Source: Bryum argenteum
Lineage: Eukaryota; Streptophyta; Bryopsida; Bryales; Bryaceae
Direction: 5' to 3'
Assembly: GCA_037043015.1 (NCBI GenBank)
Contig: CM073322.1
Coordinates: 10,675,601-10,739,600 of the forward strand
Length of the DNA stretch: 64,000 nt
Part shown: piece after piece, positions 11,975-24,189 of the stretch
Position numbering within the stretch: position 1 is the stretch's first letter
Layout: every line of letters starts with the position of its first letter
Translations under genes and position numbers: made by a program
The notes under the pieces: model-generated
Seen by the model: the letters and a program-made list of their open reading frames with translations, nothing else
Told to the model about the DNA's origin: nothing
Databases searched by the model: none

Positions 11975-13053
11975 AGGTCTCATGTGAAAAAATTGTGGTT
12001 GAATTTGAGCATGCATCAAAGCTAATGTGCTAAAGATTAGCCACTATTCTAAGGAACATTGTATTAGAATTGTTCACCATCCTAAAAAAATCAATCATCA
12101 AAAAAATATATGCAACTTCATAAAAATATTTTGAGAGCAAGATGTTACTTTGAATCCACAAGTGATAACAAAGTTTAGGAGTACACGTGCAAGATGTTGT
12201 CTTTGTATATTTTAGTGAAAATTAGTTCAATATATGATATAAACATTCTAAAAACTAGGTCGATTATGAAAGTGGTTGGTGTTACCAAAAATTGACATTT
12301 AAACTACTTTTTTCTAGTGCCTTTTTTACTTTCAATTAAGAAAGATGATTTAATAAGCATAAGAATCAATAAGGTCTAGTAATACTATAACATCACTTAT
12401 CAATATCGAGCATGTTGGCCAAATATATCAAGTGCGTATTATACCAAATCAATAAAAGTATCTAAATATGCCATTTGAACATTCTCTAATTTCTTGGTTT
12501 CGTACAATCTTCTCAGTATTGGAAATAACTTTGTAAAGTACATTGTTGGAATAAATTCTAGATCATTCAGAGTCTTGGTTATTACAATGTAATAGGTTGC
12601 CCTTTACAGAATTACAACCCCAAAAAAATTCACATCTTTGAAAAGTAGGTTCTTTCAAATGCCCATAAGTTTAGAATATTTTTATTTTTTGGCCATTGAG
12701 GTAAAGACATTACGAACAGACGCTGTATTCACGCCAATCTCTTATTGGAGATTGGAGTTCTTATCTATCTTTAGAACATTTGACCATTATGAATAACAAG
12801 GTTGAGGATACCCCAAGTAGCAATTCACACCCAAGCTTTTGCCACTTGGAATATACTCATACCACCTACGTACTAGTGTTTTCACCAAGTCAAATTCCAA
12901 ATATTAGTATATTACTGATGCTAAAAATTATATTCTACATTTTGCAATGTTGACCACCTTTGTACAATTTTTTAAACACAACATCTTTTGTTTTCAAGAA
13001 CTGCAAATCCAAAAGATGTACAACATGGTGTGTATTTTGACCAAAGAAACTAA

Positions 13054-13209
13054 GGGCGGATTTACACTACGATGGAGAAGGCTACCAATCTGTCAAGGAT
13101 CCCATTTTCAACCAACACATTTCAAGAGCTTCAATTTCAACCAATCACATTTGAGATTTTTCCTAAATTTCTTCACCAGTGGACTTCTTAACAGTAGAGT
13201 AAACCAACC
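13054..13209. mobile_element. Harbinger/Tourist-like MITE, left-arm copy
   Basis: This 156-bp element starts GGGCGGATTTACACTACGAT, ends in an imperfect inverted copy (CAGTAGAGTAAACCAACCC), and is flanked by TAA on both sides (13051-13053 and 13210-13212). A 3-bp TAA/TTA duplication and a GG-starting terminal repeat fit PIF/Harbinger. Homologous copies are 15648-15805 and 23808-24189. Confidence 0.7.
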
Positions 13210-13311
13210 CTAAAGTTTGTCTGTCTTAGAGCCAATTTCTATAAGACATGTGATTTTTATGAAAATGAGGACAATTTCTTGTTTACAAGATAAAAATTAT
13301 CTTAAATTAAA

Positions 13312-13316
<5 letters not shown>

Positions 13317-13348
<32 letters not shown>
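13317..13348 (+). repeat. Poly-A run of about 32 bases
   Basis: This is an uninterrupted A homopolymer next to the inner end of the left arm. No retroelement body is recognisable upstream, so a retroposed tail cannot be claimed. Confidence 0.9.
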
Positions 13349-13349
<1 letters not shown>

Positions 13350-13425
13350 GTGTGTATAGAGAAGATTTGAGAATTGTCATCGCTTCTCTAGAGAGGAATG
13401 ATGCTCTTTCACTAGGTAAGGAGAG

Positions 13426-13638
13426 TAAGGTAGGAGTGGCTAAAACCGTCCGAATTTCAGCTTTGCATACTTGGAATAGTGATGTAAAATATTAATTTTT
13501 TTCGATAGTATGCAAAGCTAGTGCAAATCCATCCCAAAAAAAAAGACATTTTTTTGAGTAATCCTATAATTTCCTATGAATATTTGAACCTTGCTGTGCG
13601 GTTTTTGGGGCTGGACGGTTTTAGCCACTCCTACCTTA
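13426..13638. mobile_element. Short MITE with 26-bp inverted ends
   Basis: The left end begins TAAGGTAGGAGTGGCTAAAA and continues CCGTCC; the right end, 13613-13638, is its perfect reverse complement. The 213-bp element could carry a TA or TAA/TTA target duplication, since the flanking bases are ambiguous, so mariner-like and Harbinger-like origins are both possible. The interior holds GCAAAGCT-type inverted motifs and no open frame. Confidence 0.7.
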
Positions 13639-13639
13639 A

Positions 13640-15644
13640 AGTGCTCTTGGTCCCATTTGGCTTTACACTACCTTGATAAAACTAGAATGACCACTAACTT
13701 TGAGGTCCGCACAGTATGCTAAATTTTTTCATAATGGATAATGCTTTCACAATCTCCTTGATTATAGTTGAGTTGAAGCTAATGCCTCGACTCAACTACA
13801 ATCAACGAGACCATGAGGCTCAAACATCATTGATTGGCTCAGGTTCAATTATTCAAATGAGAAATGAGGAAAAAGGGGAGGGTAAAAGTTGGGGATTTAT
13901 ACTAAAGAATTGAGCTTAAACTTGTCCCTGTCCAAATCCACTTTACACTACAAGAATGACCAAGCCACTCAAAAGTCCATTCTTGATTTATCATGGTCAA
14001 TACGCTTGACCAAAACCCATGACCATAAAAATGATATTAATTTTCTTGGTCATGGCTCTTGGTCCATAGTGTAAAAGTACCCCTATGATGATCTCATGCT
14101 CGCATATAAAAAGAGAGCCAGCTCCCACCCTCGAGAAACATGGTACGCAGAACCCTATTTTCCTTTTTTTTTTTTTAAACCTGCCAAAAACACATAACAG
14201 CATTTCAAAAAATTCTATTGTGAAATTTTTTTTTTTAAAAAAACCCCAATTTATTTGAATGTGATCAAGGTGTAGTACTATTATTCCATAGTACAACTTT
14301 TGGTGGCAAGATCACTCATGTAAACAAATAATGGAATAGTGGTTTCGTACGTGCCTTCGTCCTTACATGTGGTACCGGTGAGATTAGTACCAAACCCTTG
14401 GTGGTATATGACATACATATCATTAAGAATAGGTGAAACAAATAATTCATATGAGGTTCAAAACAAGGTCTTGAGAGTGTTTTTTTTTTTTTTTTTTTTT
14501 TTTTTGGGTGCATAAGGTTAATTGGATTTGGAGTTTTTTTTCAAACATGGTAACTTACACCTTTGTAAACATAGAGTGTGAAAATATTACTTCTTTGGAC
14601 ATAGAGTTTGAACTCGGGGGTTTGACTCCATATGAGGTTTGGTATATCACGTGGGACAGAGGGGTACTACAATAAGTGTGACAAACTGTAAGTGGTTCAT
14701 ATCGACGAACTTCAAATTGACATGTTTTGTAGTGCTCTATATGTTCAACCGTGTAACGTGTTAAGGGAGCCCTTAAGTGGTGGCTTTTAGCAAATGCCGG
14801 ACACTAAATGCAATCCGGGTTCTCCCCTAGAATTTTCAAATATGGAAGGGGGCTATATTTTTTTTTCGCATGTAAGCCCCTAAAATTCCATGGGGAGGTT
14901 CCTAGGGTTAAATGGGGGCGTGGACCCCAATTTCTCTTAAAAAAAAAAAAAAAACCCTTAAGGGGGTCAAAAATTTAAAAACAAAAAACTGGGGTCCCAC
15001 CCCTCCTAGAGGACCCAGATTGGAATTAGTGAGCGGCTTTGTGAACAAGGATGGGGTTTGAGGTGCGCGCAATAGCCAATGATGGGTACCCCATGGCCAC
15101 GCGCTCAGCTTCAATGAAAGTGCAGCTCTGACTCGGTCCTCGCACTACTCATGATGAGAGCATGTCTTTGACCACATGTTGCCCTAATTTATTCCAACAT
15201 GCATACATCGCATTTCTACGAGCATGCCCAGCCGCGGTGCTTTAGGCCGGGCTGCATGAAAATCTCGGAGGCTCTCCTCGGTCGGACGTAGGAATCCCAC
15301 CCGAGGGTGGAAGACACGGCAGAGGAAAAGGTCGCTCACCAATCACATTTTCTCACAAGTCGGTTATAGTAGAAACTATTATCTGCGAATAAAATCTCTC
15401 CCACGTGGCAATCTTTCATTGGTTAATGGGGACGCTAATATGTGATTGAAGGCACATGGTAACTTAAAGTTATGGTGTGCTAGAATGTAAGAGACTTCAA
15501 CCCTCTTGACCTCAAACCCGTGTTGAGTTTTTGGAAAATATAAAATTAATGATGACTCAGAGATCATCTTGTGAACATGGAAATGACTTAATTTCCATAA
15601 GAAACTACCTATCTCATAGAAATTGGCTCTAAGACATAGAAACT
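13640..15644. other. Spacer of the inverted duplication, no recognisable gene
   Basis: This holds AT-rich DNA with a 26-base T-run (about 14480-14505) and A-runs near 14940. A small inverted pair, TTTACACTA near 13945 and TAGTGTAAA near 14069, may mark another decayed MITE. The stretch 15000-15350 is richer in G+C (CCGAGGGTGGAAGACACGGC and similar) and could be a gene or transposon relic, but no family is recognisable. Confidence 0.4.
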
Positions 15645-15647
15645 TTA

Positions 15648-15805
15648 GGGCTGGTTTACACTACGGTGGAGAAGTCTTCGGGTGTAGAAATTTATGAAAA
15701 ATCTCAAATGTGATTGGTTGAAATTGAAGCTCTTGAAATGTGGTTGGTTGAGAATGAGATCCTTGACCGACTCCTAGCCTTTTCCACTGAAGTGTCAATT
15801 GGCCC
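15648..15805. mobile_element. Harbinger/Tourist-like MITE, right-arm copy
   Basis: This is a 158-bp copy of the element at 13054 in the opposite orientation. It starts GGGCTGGTTTACACTACGGT and is flanked by TTA at 15645-15647 and 15806-15808. It was probably copied with the arm and did not insert here independently. Confidence 0.7.
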
Positions 15806-16312
15806 TTAGCATGTACCTTTGGATTTGTAGTTCTTGTAAACAAAAGACGTTGTGTTTCAAATGATTATACAAAGGTGATCTACAGTGAAAAATGTAGAAT
15901 ATTTGGAATTTGACTTGGTGAAAATACTGGTACAAAGGTGGTGTGAGTATATACCAAGTGCAAAGTCGTACTTGGTATGAGTATATCCCAAGTGGCAAAA
16001 GCTTGGGGTAAACTCAACCCTATAATTCATAATGGTCAAGTATTCTAAACTTTTGAGCATTTGTAAGAAGCTACAAAGATGTGAATATTTTTTGGGTTGT
16101 AATCTTGAAAAGGGCAACATATTATGTAACTTTTTGGATGATCTAGAATTCATTCTAATTATGTAATTATGAAGTTATTTCCAATACGGAGAAGATTGTA
16201 CGAAACCAGGAAATTAGAGAGTGTTCAAATGACATATTTAGATACTTTTGTTGATTTGGTATACTACACACTTGATATATTTGGGCAACATAACATCTCA
16301 TGCCCAATAATA

Positions 16313-17291
16313 TTAACCCCTAAACGTCCCTAGTGTCGAAAAACGACATTTTGGATGAAGGGCATAAACTTTAAAGAGCCATAACTTCTTCATGCAAACT
16401 CCGTTTTTGACGAAATCACTTGGGTTAGGTCACAAATCAAGTTTAGTTTATGTGGTAAAACTTGCAGACTCATAAAGTAAAGTATGAATAAATGACATGG
16501 ATTTTAGTGAAGGCAGCTTTTGTTTTTGGGTTTTCAAACATTTGGCATGTTTTACCATTGCAAGCCAATTATGTGAAATCTAAAATAGTTTTTCATGAAT
16601 TTTTTTCATAGGTTTGATATTTAGATGCATCCCAACAACTTTGTAGTTGGAAGTTTTTTGATCTAGATAACTTTGGTATTGACTTTGCAATGATGTTTCT
16701 ACGATGAAAAAAGTGAAAAAATGGGTGATTTTTGAATTGCTAGATCTCCTACATCCACCGTTAGATTTTGACTTTATTGTTTGGGATGGATTCTAATTAT
16801 AGTCTATTTTTAGTGGTAGAAACCTTGACCCAATCAAGGATATATTGAAGTAAAGGCATGGATTTGAGTGCGAGGGGTCTAGTTTTGGACTATTTTTCCT
16901 TTGTAAAATTTTTGGCAGTTTTCAAGACTACAAGGCTACTATTTGAGCCAAGATTTTTTTTTGATGAATTTTTTTGGTACAAGAGTGTTTTTGAGATGAA
17001 GATGAACAACTTTCTAGTTGCTGATTTTCTGATTGCAAATTTCATGTTGGTAGTATTTTCACTTCAAAGTGGAAATGATGGTATTTTGTAGCTTGTTTTG
17101 CGCACTAATATGTTATGATCTCGCAATCTATGAGGACCCATGAGTCAAGTTTTGGTCCACATGACCTACTACAAGTCTATTAGAAGTTTGTACGGTTGAG
17201 ATCTGAATAGCTTATCTTTATTTTCATCTATATCACTTTTTTTGAAAATGAGTTTTTGGCTAAAAATACCCCAAGGACGTTTAGGGGTTAA
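16313..17291. mobile_element. piggyBac-type MITE, long (about 950-bp) family, copy 1
   Basis: The ends are TTAA-CCCCTAAACGTCC and GGACGTTTAGGGG-TTAA, a 13-bp perfect inverted repeat bounded by TTAA. The left subterminal region has a small hairpin (TGTCG-AAAAA-CGACA). The matching place in the left arm (about 12395-12405, opposite strand) reads TTGATAAGTGATG without the element, a near-empty site. A 234-bp open frame inside (16858-17091) resembles no transposase and I treat it as chance. The sister copy is 63010-63952, and partial copies are at 41690-42234 and about 61310-61520. Confidence 0.8.
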
Positions 17292-17879
17292 TAAGTGATG
17301 TTATAGTATTATCAGTCCTTATAGATTCCTATGCTCATCAAATCATTATTTTTCTAAATTGAAACTAAAAAAAGGCACTAGGAGAAAGTATTTTAGATGT
17401 CAATTTCGCTAACACCAACCACTTTCATTATTGACATAGCTTTTAGAATATATATGGCACATGTTCACTAAAATATACAAAGGGTACATCTTGAACACTC
17501 AAAAAAATTTGTTATCACTTGTAGATTCAAAGTAACATCTTGCTCTCAAACTATTTTTATGAAGTTGCATTTGTTTTTTTAAAGATTGATTTTTGGGATG
17601 GTGAACAATTCTAATACAATGTCTCTTACAATTATAGTGGCTACAGTAATCTTTGGCACATCAACTTTAATGCATGCTCATATTCAACCACAAATTTTTC
17701 ACATCAAACCCTTAGAGGCATCACTATTAGTGCATGGTAGTTGAATATGTTATAAGCTTTAGCCCATAAATTGTTGTGGTATCCACTACTCTAGGAGTTG
17801 GTTCACACCTGGTGTAAATCGTGAATGATATTCGACAGTGAGCATTCTTATAAAATATGAGAGTTGTATTTGTTAACTA

Positions 17880-18640
17880 ATAGTAGTGCATAAGATAAGG
17901 TTCTGTTTTGGTTTTAGGCTTGACGTATAGAGTTTCAACATATATGGAGTTTGTGTGTAGTACGTAAAATAAGGTTTGATTTAGAATATGGCATTTAATA
18001 GTATGTAAGAGACAAGAGAAGGTTTAGTTTATGTTATAGAATATTACCTTTGTGGTATGCATGATAAGATTCTACATGGAATATGACATTGGCACTATGC
18101 AAGGTAAGGTTCAATTTTGCAAATTACATACACCTTCTAAACATTAGATGTTTGGGCAACACAAGATATCTTCATAATTTGACAATTTGACTTGCCATAA
18201 TGAAAACACACAAGATAAGGATCTATATTGCAATCTAGATTTTGCGACTATGTACACTTCAAATTGACATAGTAACAATTGTTTTGCAATCTGGAATTTG
18301 CATTAATGTACAATTCAAATTGACATGGTAAGCGCAGACAAGATAAAGATTGTTTTGCAATGTGACTTTTGCATCAATATACACTTCAATCTGCCATGAC
18401 TTTTGCATCAATGTACACTTGAATCTGCCAGAGTGACAACACACAAAAAGGATTTGTTTTACAATCCTCATTTTGCATCAATGTACAATTCAAATTGACA
18501 TAGTAACAATAAACAAGATAAAGATTGTCTTGCAATGTGACTTTTGCATCAATGTACACTTCAATCTGTCGTGACTTTTGCATCAATGTACAATTCAATC
18601 TAGGACAGTGACAACACACAAAAAAGGATAAATATAAATG
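17880..18640 (-). repeat. 72-bp satellite, opposite orientation
   Basis: Satellite units in reverse complement (ATAGTAACAA, TTTGCATCAATGTACA) close the outer end of the right arm. The first part (17880-18170) matches the degenerate border seen at 9700-9970. Confidence 0.85.
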
Positions 18641-19299
18641 AGGAATTTCCAACTATATAAGATATCCACTTTAGATTTAAGTCTGGTTTCTATAGTTTCT
18701 ATAGTTTCTAACTTACTTGCATTAAATGCAACAAAATTATTATGTATTAGAGTTCAAAAAAATTATTATATATCCAATATTTAAATTAGAATCTAAGTAC
18801 CACCAAAATGATATTCATGGTAGAACTTCAAATCAAAAAGTAAAGTTGAAAACCAATGACAAATGAAGGAAATAGAGCTCCTCAAGAATTATGTAATGTT
18901 TTAGTTTTTTGGTATAAATACATTTGTAAAAATTCAAAGCATACTATTATTAGAATAAATAATCACTTCCAAAAGCTAAACATTGTTGGAACTTCTGTTA
19001 TGATCATACTTAAGAAGGAAATACATACAAATTTACTTTTGATTTCACATGATTGGCTTGCAATGGTAAAACATGACGCATTCTGAAGTCCAATTATAAT
19101 CCATGCCAAAATATTTGACATCAAGACAATCTTTACAAATTGACAACCTAAAATTGTCGTTGATTTGAATCAAATAGTTTATTACAATTTATTTATTACA
19201 ATATTGGCCAACTTATTTAAGTCATATAAATACTTACTAACTAAGGTAATCTTCTTTTAATATTCAATTCTTTTACAATTAACACCAACATGTTTAGAT
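18641..19299. other. AT-rich intergenic DNA
   Basis: Nothing recognisable is present apart from very high A+T. A 76-codon open frame at 18856-19086 has no family features. Confidence 0.4.
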
Positions 19300-20000
19300 C
19301 ATATCAATCTTCACCACATAACCACTTGTCATGGACTTGGTTGGCTACAAGTTTCTTGCATTTTAACCAACAGTTTTGGAGCGACATCAAGATCTTTACC
19401 AACTAATGTTGATCTTGCTTTTACGATTGGGTCTGGCTCCAATCTAAGCTAGTATGCTAGCATATTCAACACAAAACAAACTTCACAACTTGACCCACTT
19501 GATGTTACAATTGTTCCAATCCAGAAGTTGCTTGCATCTTCAAATGATATATTTTACGTCAAATCAAGGTCCTATTAGCTGATGCCAATCTTGTTCTTGT
19601 ACTTCATCCACCTCCAATTTACGCTAGTATGCTAGCATATTCAACACAAAACAATCTTCACTACCTAACCCACTTGATGTTACAATTGTTCCAATGCAAG
19701 TTGCGTGCATCTTCAAGAGATATATTTGACGTCATATCAAGGTCCTACCAACTGATGTTAATCTATTCCTTATACTAGATTCCAACTCTAGTCTAAGCTA
19801 TGCTAGCATAGTTAACACAACAATTTTCACAACCTGACTCACTTGATGTTCCAATTGTTCCAATCCAAATTTGCTTGCATCTTCAAGCGATTTATTGGAC
19901 GTCTTATCAAGGTTCTACCATCTCATGCTAATCTTGTTCTTACACTTGAATTTGATGACTTTCTTGAATGTACCTTGTTGGATGCTAAATCCATACTTGG
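19300..20000. repeat. Degenerate tandem repeat, period about 171-175 bp
   Basis: Four diverged units carry CTAGCATATTCAACACAA (near 19458 and 19633, with a weaker one at 19803), then CACTTGATGTTACAATTGTT and a TCAAGGTCCTA segment. Related DNA recurs at 43240-43620 (CATCAAGATTTTTACC and neighbours). The 92-codon open frame at 19843-20121 overlaps the last unit and is not convincing as a gene. Confidence 0.6.
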
Positions 20001-20481
20001 AATATTTTTCTCATCTTACTTGACTTGGTACATAGAGCAAGTCCATATGCGCAAAGTTGTTCATTGGGATCTTGAAGTAAGATGTGCAAATGAGAACGGA
20101 TATGAGAACGTCCCAAATTGAAAAATTCCCAATCATTTTTAAGATGAGAAAACAAGGACAAACTATTAGCAAGGTTTGAAAACGTTTGCAATTATGTGTT
20201 ACGACTATTTTCCAGGTTATAGTAGAAACACATCGTAAAACGTTTAAGTGGTGAACCAAAAGGTTAAACGGTTGGCAAGGATTGAAAACATTTGCAATTG
20301 TATGTAATGACCATTTTCTATGCTACATCATGGAACGTTCAAGTTGAAGAACATGAGTTTGGAACGTGAACTAGCTATGTTTCCCGTAATCTTTGTGAAG
20401 AGGCCTTTTAGCATCTTTTCTACAATCACTAAAATGCACCTCCATACTCTACTTTCCAAAGAGTGAATACTCACCCCCCCC

Positions 20482-20519
<38 letters not shown>

Positions 20520-20810
20520 AACATTCAACCAATTGTATCACAAGATTGAAATCACAATCATATTCAAAGTTGTGCTTTTAAAAAAAAAATGAAATAAATA
20601 CAACGCTTGACAATGGCCTTCTCCACCGTAATGTAAACTCGCCTTAAACCTTAAGTACGTCAAAGATCTTATAGTTGAAAGCACAAGAAAAAAATCAAAA
20701 AAATAAAACAATAAAAATAGACCATATGTAAATTCCAAGAGGTGGTAAAGAATCACAAATTTTTGGTTTTGGAGGTCCAAAAAACGCTTGGATAATTAGG
20801 GGTACGTATG
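20001..20810. other. Intergenic DNA with a long A-run
   Basis: A C8 tract followed by about 36 A residues lies at 20475-20518. The segment CTTCTCCACCGTAATGTAAA at 20618-20637 is one end of another Harbinger-like MITE copy, and the rest of that copy is not visible. No gene is seen. Confidence 0.5.
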
Positions 20811-21558
20811 TTAACCCTAGAACGTCGGAGCCCATAACCGTGGCCTGAACTTTGATGTGTCTTACTCTGAATCCTCCATTTCGCCACTTTACCTGAAAGT
20901 AAAATATTTTATTTTATTTTTCGTAGATGTGATCACATGCTTTTCATATGCTGTAAAAATTTCAGATTTTTTTGGGAAGATTTGAAATTCAAGTGAATTT
21001 TCAAAGAAAAACCAAAAATAATTCATATCAAATACAAATCACTTTCAAAAAATCTGAAATTTTTAGAATAAGGGGACATTGTAGTGAAGAATAGCATGGT
21101 GTAATCCATGGTCTCGTGTCATGCTATATTTGAAAATTGAGAAAGAGACCCTATAGGCATGTAAACTTAAGGTGTCAGTAAATCACTAGATATTAGGAAT
21201 TTCTTGAAATTCTAACTTGGAGTAGAAACAAGACTTGGTAAGATTCATTTTATGAATTGAGCTTGAACTCAAAAGAGATCATTTAGTTGCCTAAATTTGA
21301 GACTTAATAAAAGTAGGAAAAAGTTGCAGAAATGCACTGTGTGGTGATTTGTTTTTAACCATTCTTTCAACTTTCATACCACATGTGATCTTAGGAAATA
21401 CCTTAAATGACCTCAAATGAATTCCATGATATGCTATTATCATTCATAAATCCAATTACAAAAATCATGAATGAAATTCATCCCGCAATAATATAGGTTA
21501 CAATGAAAATGTTCTGTTCATCGGACATAAAATGGCCGCTCCGACGTTCCAGGGTTAA
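20811..21558. mobile_element. piggyBac-type MITE, 748 bp, separate family
   Basis: The ends are TTAA-CCCTAGAACGTCGGAG and CTCCGACGTTCCAGGG-TTAA, an inverted repeat of 16 bp with one mismatch bounded by TTAA. The interior is AT-rich and non-coding, with an inverted pair TCAGATTTTTT/AAAAAATCTGA near 20965 and 21045. Its first ten element bases (CCCTAGAACG) closely resemble the ends of classical piggyBac elements. Confidence 0.75.
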
Positions 21559-23807
21559 TATGAACATTGCCGTCATCCAATGTTTAACTTAGAAGTGATT
21601 CCTTCTACTGCAAAACCAGAACAGTATGAACAGATGTTATATTTTAAGAATACTTTTTGAACCTGAAACTGGGTGAATGGAATTTCGAAATGATTTGATT
21701 ACACCTGACATCATTGAGCTGTTCAGTACCTTTCCACTGAAACCCATAATGCTCCAAAACTTCAACTCTACTCACTGCAGAGCTAGTCTGCAAAATATCC
21801 AGATTTTGAACCATTTCAGGAAAAAAAGAAAAAAAGAAAGAAAATAATAATAAGAAAATAATAAGAAAATCATAATTGTTAATATTAAAGGAGACGATGT
21901 ATTGAAGGTTTGAAGAATACATCACGAACCGAGGCTATTTCTTGCCCGCCGGAAGTTAGTAATATCTATATGGTAAAGTGTCCCTAAACAAGTCACTTAG
22001 CCTATATTCAAATTGACAACAAGTGCACGTTTAGGGACCTTGTAGAGTAAAACACCTTGCCATGGCGGCGACCGAGGCAGAATAGCTCAAAAGTTGGGGA
22101 TAGAAGTTGGGGTCGTCGTTTGGTCGAAACAAGTTGCACCTCATGTCTTGTAACAAATCTCTTGGTTGGTAGTCAGTTCTTGTCAATTCTATTTAGGAAG
22201 CGGCCTTGGTAATTAGAATCATTTAGACACATGTATATGAATGGACTTAGTAATATAATCAAGATGGGTACTACTTAGTGAAGACTGATGTGACTTAAGA
22301 TATATTGGTTGAGGTTGGCAATAATTTATAGGTACAAGTGATCATGTAATGAAGATTGATACGTCGGATATGTAGGTTTAAATCTTAAGTGAGCTTAGAG
22401 GTACCTCAATTTATGAAAAAAAAATTATAAATTGATGTTGATTGCATAAAATCGAAGTGATTTCAAGTATGCCGATGAATCTTGTAAATTCAAACAAGGT
22501 TGACTTTTGTTTATGAAAATTGTTCCAACTTTGAATATAGTGGTGTAAATTGTAAGCACAATTAAACGTACAATCAAACACTAGTTTGAGACAACCATTG
22601 TAGCTCCGAAGATGTCGGCAAACACCAAATTCTGAGTAAGCTTGGAGATACAATTAATTCCAATGTTAGTTTTGTTGAAGTCCTTCTAAATTGGAATGCC
22701 GTAGCCTAGACTGTAGGTGAACTTGGAGGTACATTCAACTAAATCATCAAGTAGTCAAAATCATTCCAACTCAAAATATTCTTTCACGAATTATAAGAGA
22801 ATCTAGAGGTATAGATAATAGTTGGTGAAATTGAGTTTGACTTTGAGTATGGTGGTGTAAATGACAAGGGAACTTGAAACTACAATGAAATTGAACGTCA
22901 CTTTTAAAAATAAAATAAAAAACAAAAACACTATGAGCATGCAGTTAGAAAAACACCAACTTCTACAAACAACTTGGTACGAAGAGTGTCAAAAACAACA
23001 ATTTCATTCATCGAGGCAAACTTTGAAGCTCATATATAAACTCTTCTCAAAATGTACACATATCACATTCTTTATCGTAATCCCAAAACCACATTCGAAT
23101 CTTGCCTATCCTTACAACATTCTTGGGTTTTGAAAATTCCAAACATATCTCTTCCAAAAAGTGCTCAAAATACATAAATCAAAAGGGGGAAGAAATACAA
23201 ATCAAACAAAAATGTCCAAGTGTTGAATGAGTGCTTTTAGAGCACTTTATGTTATTACTCTTATTAGCGTAAACCACAAAAAGGAACAGCTTAGCCAAGC
23301 TGGCAAACTTTAAAATGAAATAAACATTAAAGTCTTCTAAGCTTTTGTGCACTATTCTTTTTTTCAAAATTCAAAAAAGAATAAATGTAGGAGGAGTTGG
23401 AGCACCTATGAATGTTGGGTGAATTAATGGCTATCCTATCTGACATACTTGGTGTCTGGACTATGGGAGCATGGAACCAATGGAATTAAATCTGAGCTCA
23501 GGATTTTCTGATATTGCTTGCTTGCTAATAAATAAAACATTACTCATGTGTCAGAAATAACCGACCATCCTTCAGCTTTACCCTAGTTTTGTGGAAAAGT
23601 TTTCAAAAATCTCACTCAATTTTGCACTTTTTTCTTTCAAATTACCCCAAAAAAGTATTCTTTAAAGATTACCCAAAATTTCTATACATTACTTAGGGTA
23701 CTTGTAAACACCCATCAATATTTTAGAGACATAAAAATGACACTTTTTAAAGAAATATTCCTTAAATAAGTATGGAATATTCCTTGTACTTTGGTAACCT
23801 TGTCTTA
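21559..23807. other. AT-rich intergenic DNA with weak repeats
   Basis: Between about 22390 and 22880 a degenerate motif (GAGCTTAGAGGTAC, AAGCTTGGAGATAC, GAACTTGGAGGTAC and similar) recurs every 70-250 bp, which suggests an old tandem array. The stretch 22060-22130 is locally richer in G+C. No open frame shows family features. Confidence 0.4.
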
Positions 23808-24189
23808 GGGTCGGTTTATACTACTATGGAAAAGGCCACTGAGTAGTCAAGAATTTCACTCTTAACCCCTAAAGGTCCTTGATACAAAATTGTTTAAATT
23901 ATCAAAAAGAACCTTCTTCTACTTCAGGTGCAAAGAAATTCAATCTAAGCATTGATTAGAAGATCCAACCGTAGGGTCTTGAAGTTAACTTGACCCTTTT
24001 CTCGAATGTCAAATTTGAACCGTTAATTATTCTCCAATTTTGAGATTATAATGGTCAAAGTTTGCTGAATTTTCTCCCTGCGGAAATTCCAAAAAGCGAT
24101 TTCCGCTTTCTTGGACCTTTAGGGGTTAAACAATCACATTTGCCAACTTTCTTGACTAGTGGACATCTCCACCATTGTGTAAACGGGCC
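23808..24189. mobile_element. Harbinger/Tourist-like MITE interrupted by a piggyBac-type MITE
   Basis: The outer element starts GGGTCGGTTTATACTACTAT and ends CCATTGTGTAAACGGGCC, flanked by TTA (23805-23807 and 24190-24192). It is a homologue of the elements at 13054 and 15648. The TTAA-bounded element at 23872-24129 sits inside it, so the Harbinger-like insertion is the older event. Confidence 0.7.
23872..24129. mobile_element. piggyBac-type MITE, 260-bp family, nested copy
   Basis: This is TTAA-CCCCTAAAGGTCC...GGACCTTTAGGGG-TTAA, 258 bp, with a perfect 13-bp inverted repeat. It is in the opposite orientation to the copy at 11712 and the same orientation as that at 39591. Confidence 0.8.

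Larger units (their letters stand above)
10846..13215 (+). repeat. Left arm of a long inverted duplication
   Basis: This arm matches 15645-18640 in reverse complement. Going inward, its parts are 72-bp satellite, the ACACCAGGTGTGAACC block, AT-rich single-copy-like DNA (for example 12290-12420 against 17290-17400, and 12460-12540 against 16180-16270), and a Harbinger-type MITE at the inner edge. Similarity is high but not perfect, and each arm carries its own later insertion. The non-repeated spacer is 13216-15644. Confidence 0.8.
15645..18640 (-). repeat. Right arm of the long inverted duplication
   Basis: This is the reverse-complement partner of 10846-13215, from the Harbinger-like MITE at its inner edge to 72-bp satellite at its outer edge. 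It is longer than the left arm mainly because of the 979-bp TTAA-bounded insertion at 16313-17291. The left arm carries a different TTAA-bounded insertion, so both insertions followed the duplication. Confidence 0.8.

Noticed and set aside
16858-17091. A 77-codon frame in the long TTAA element as a transposase remnant
   Set aside because: It is rich in Phe and Leu, lacks any DDD/DDE-type motif, and is not preserved as a frame in the sister copy at 63010.
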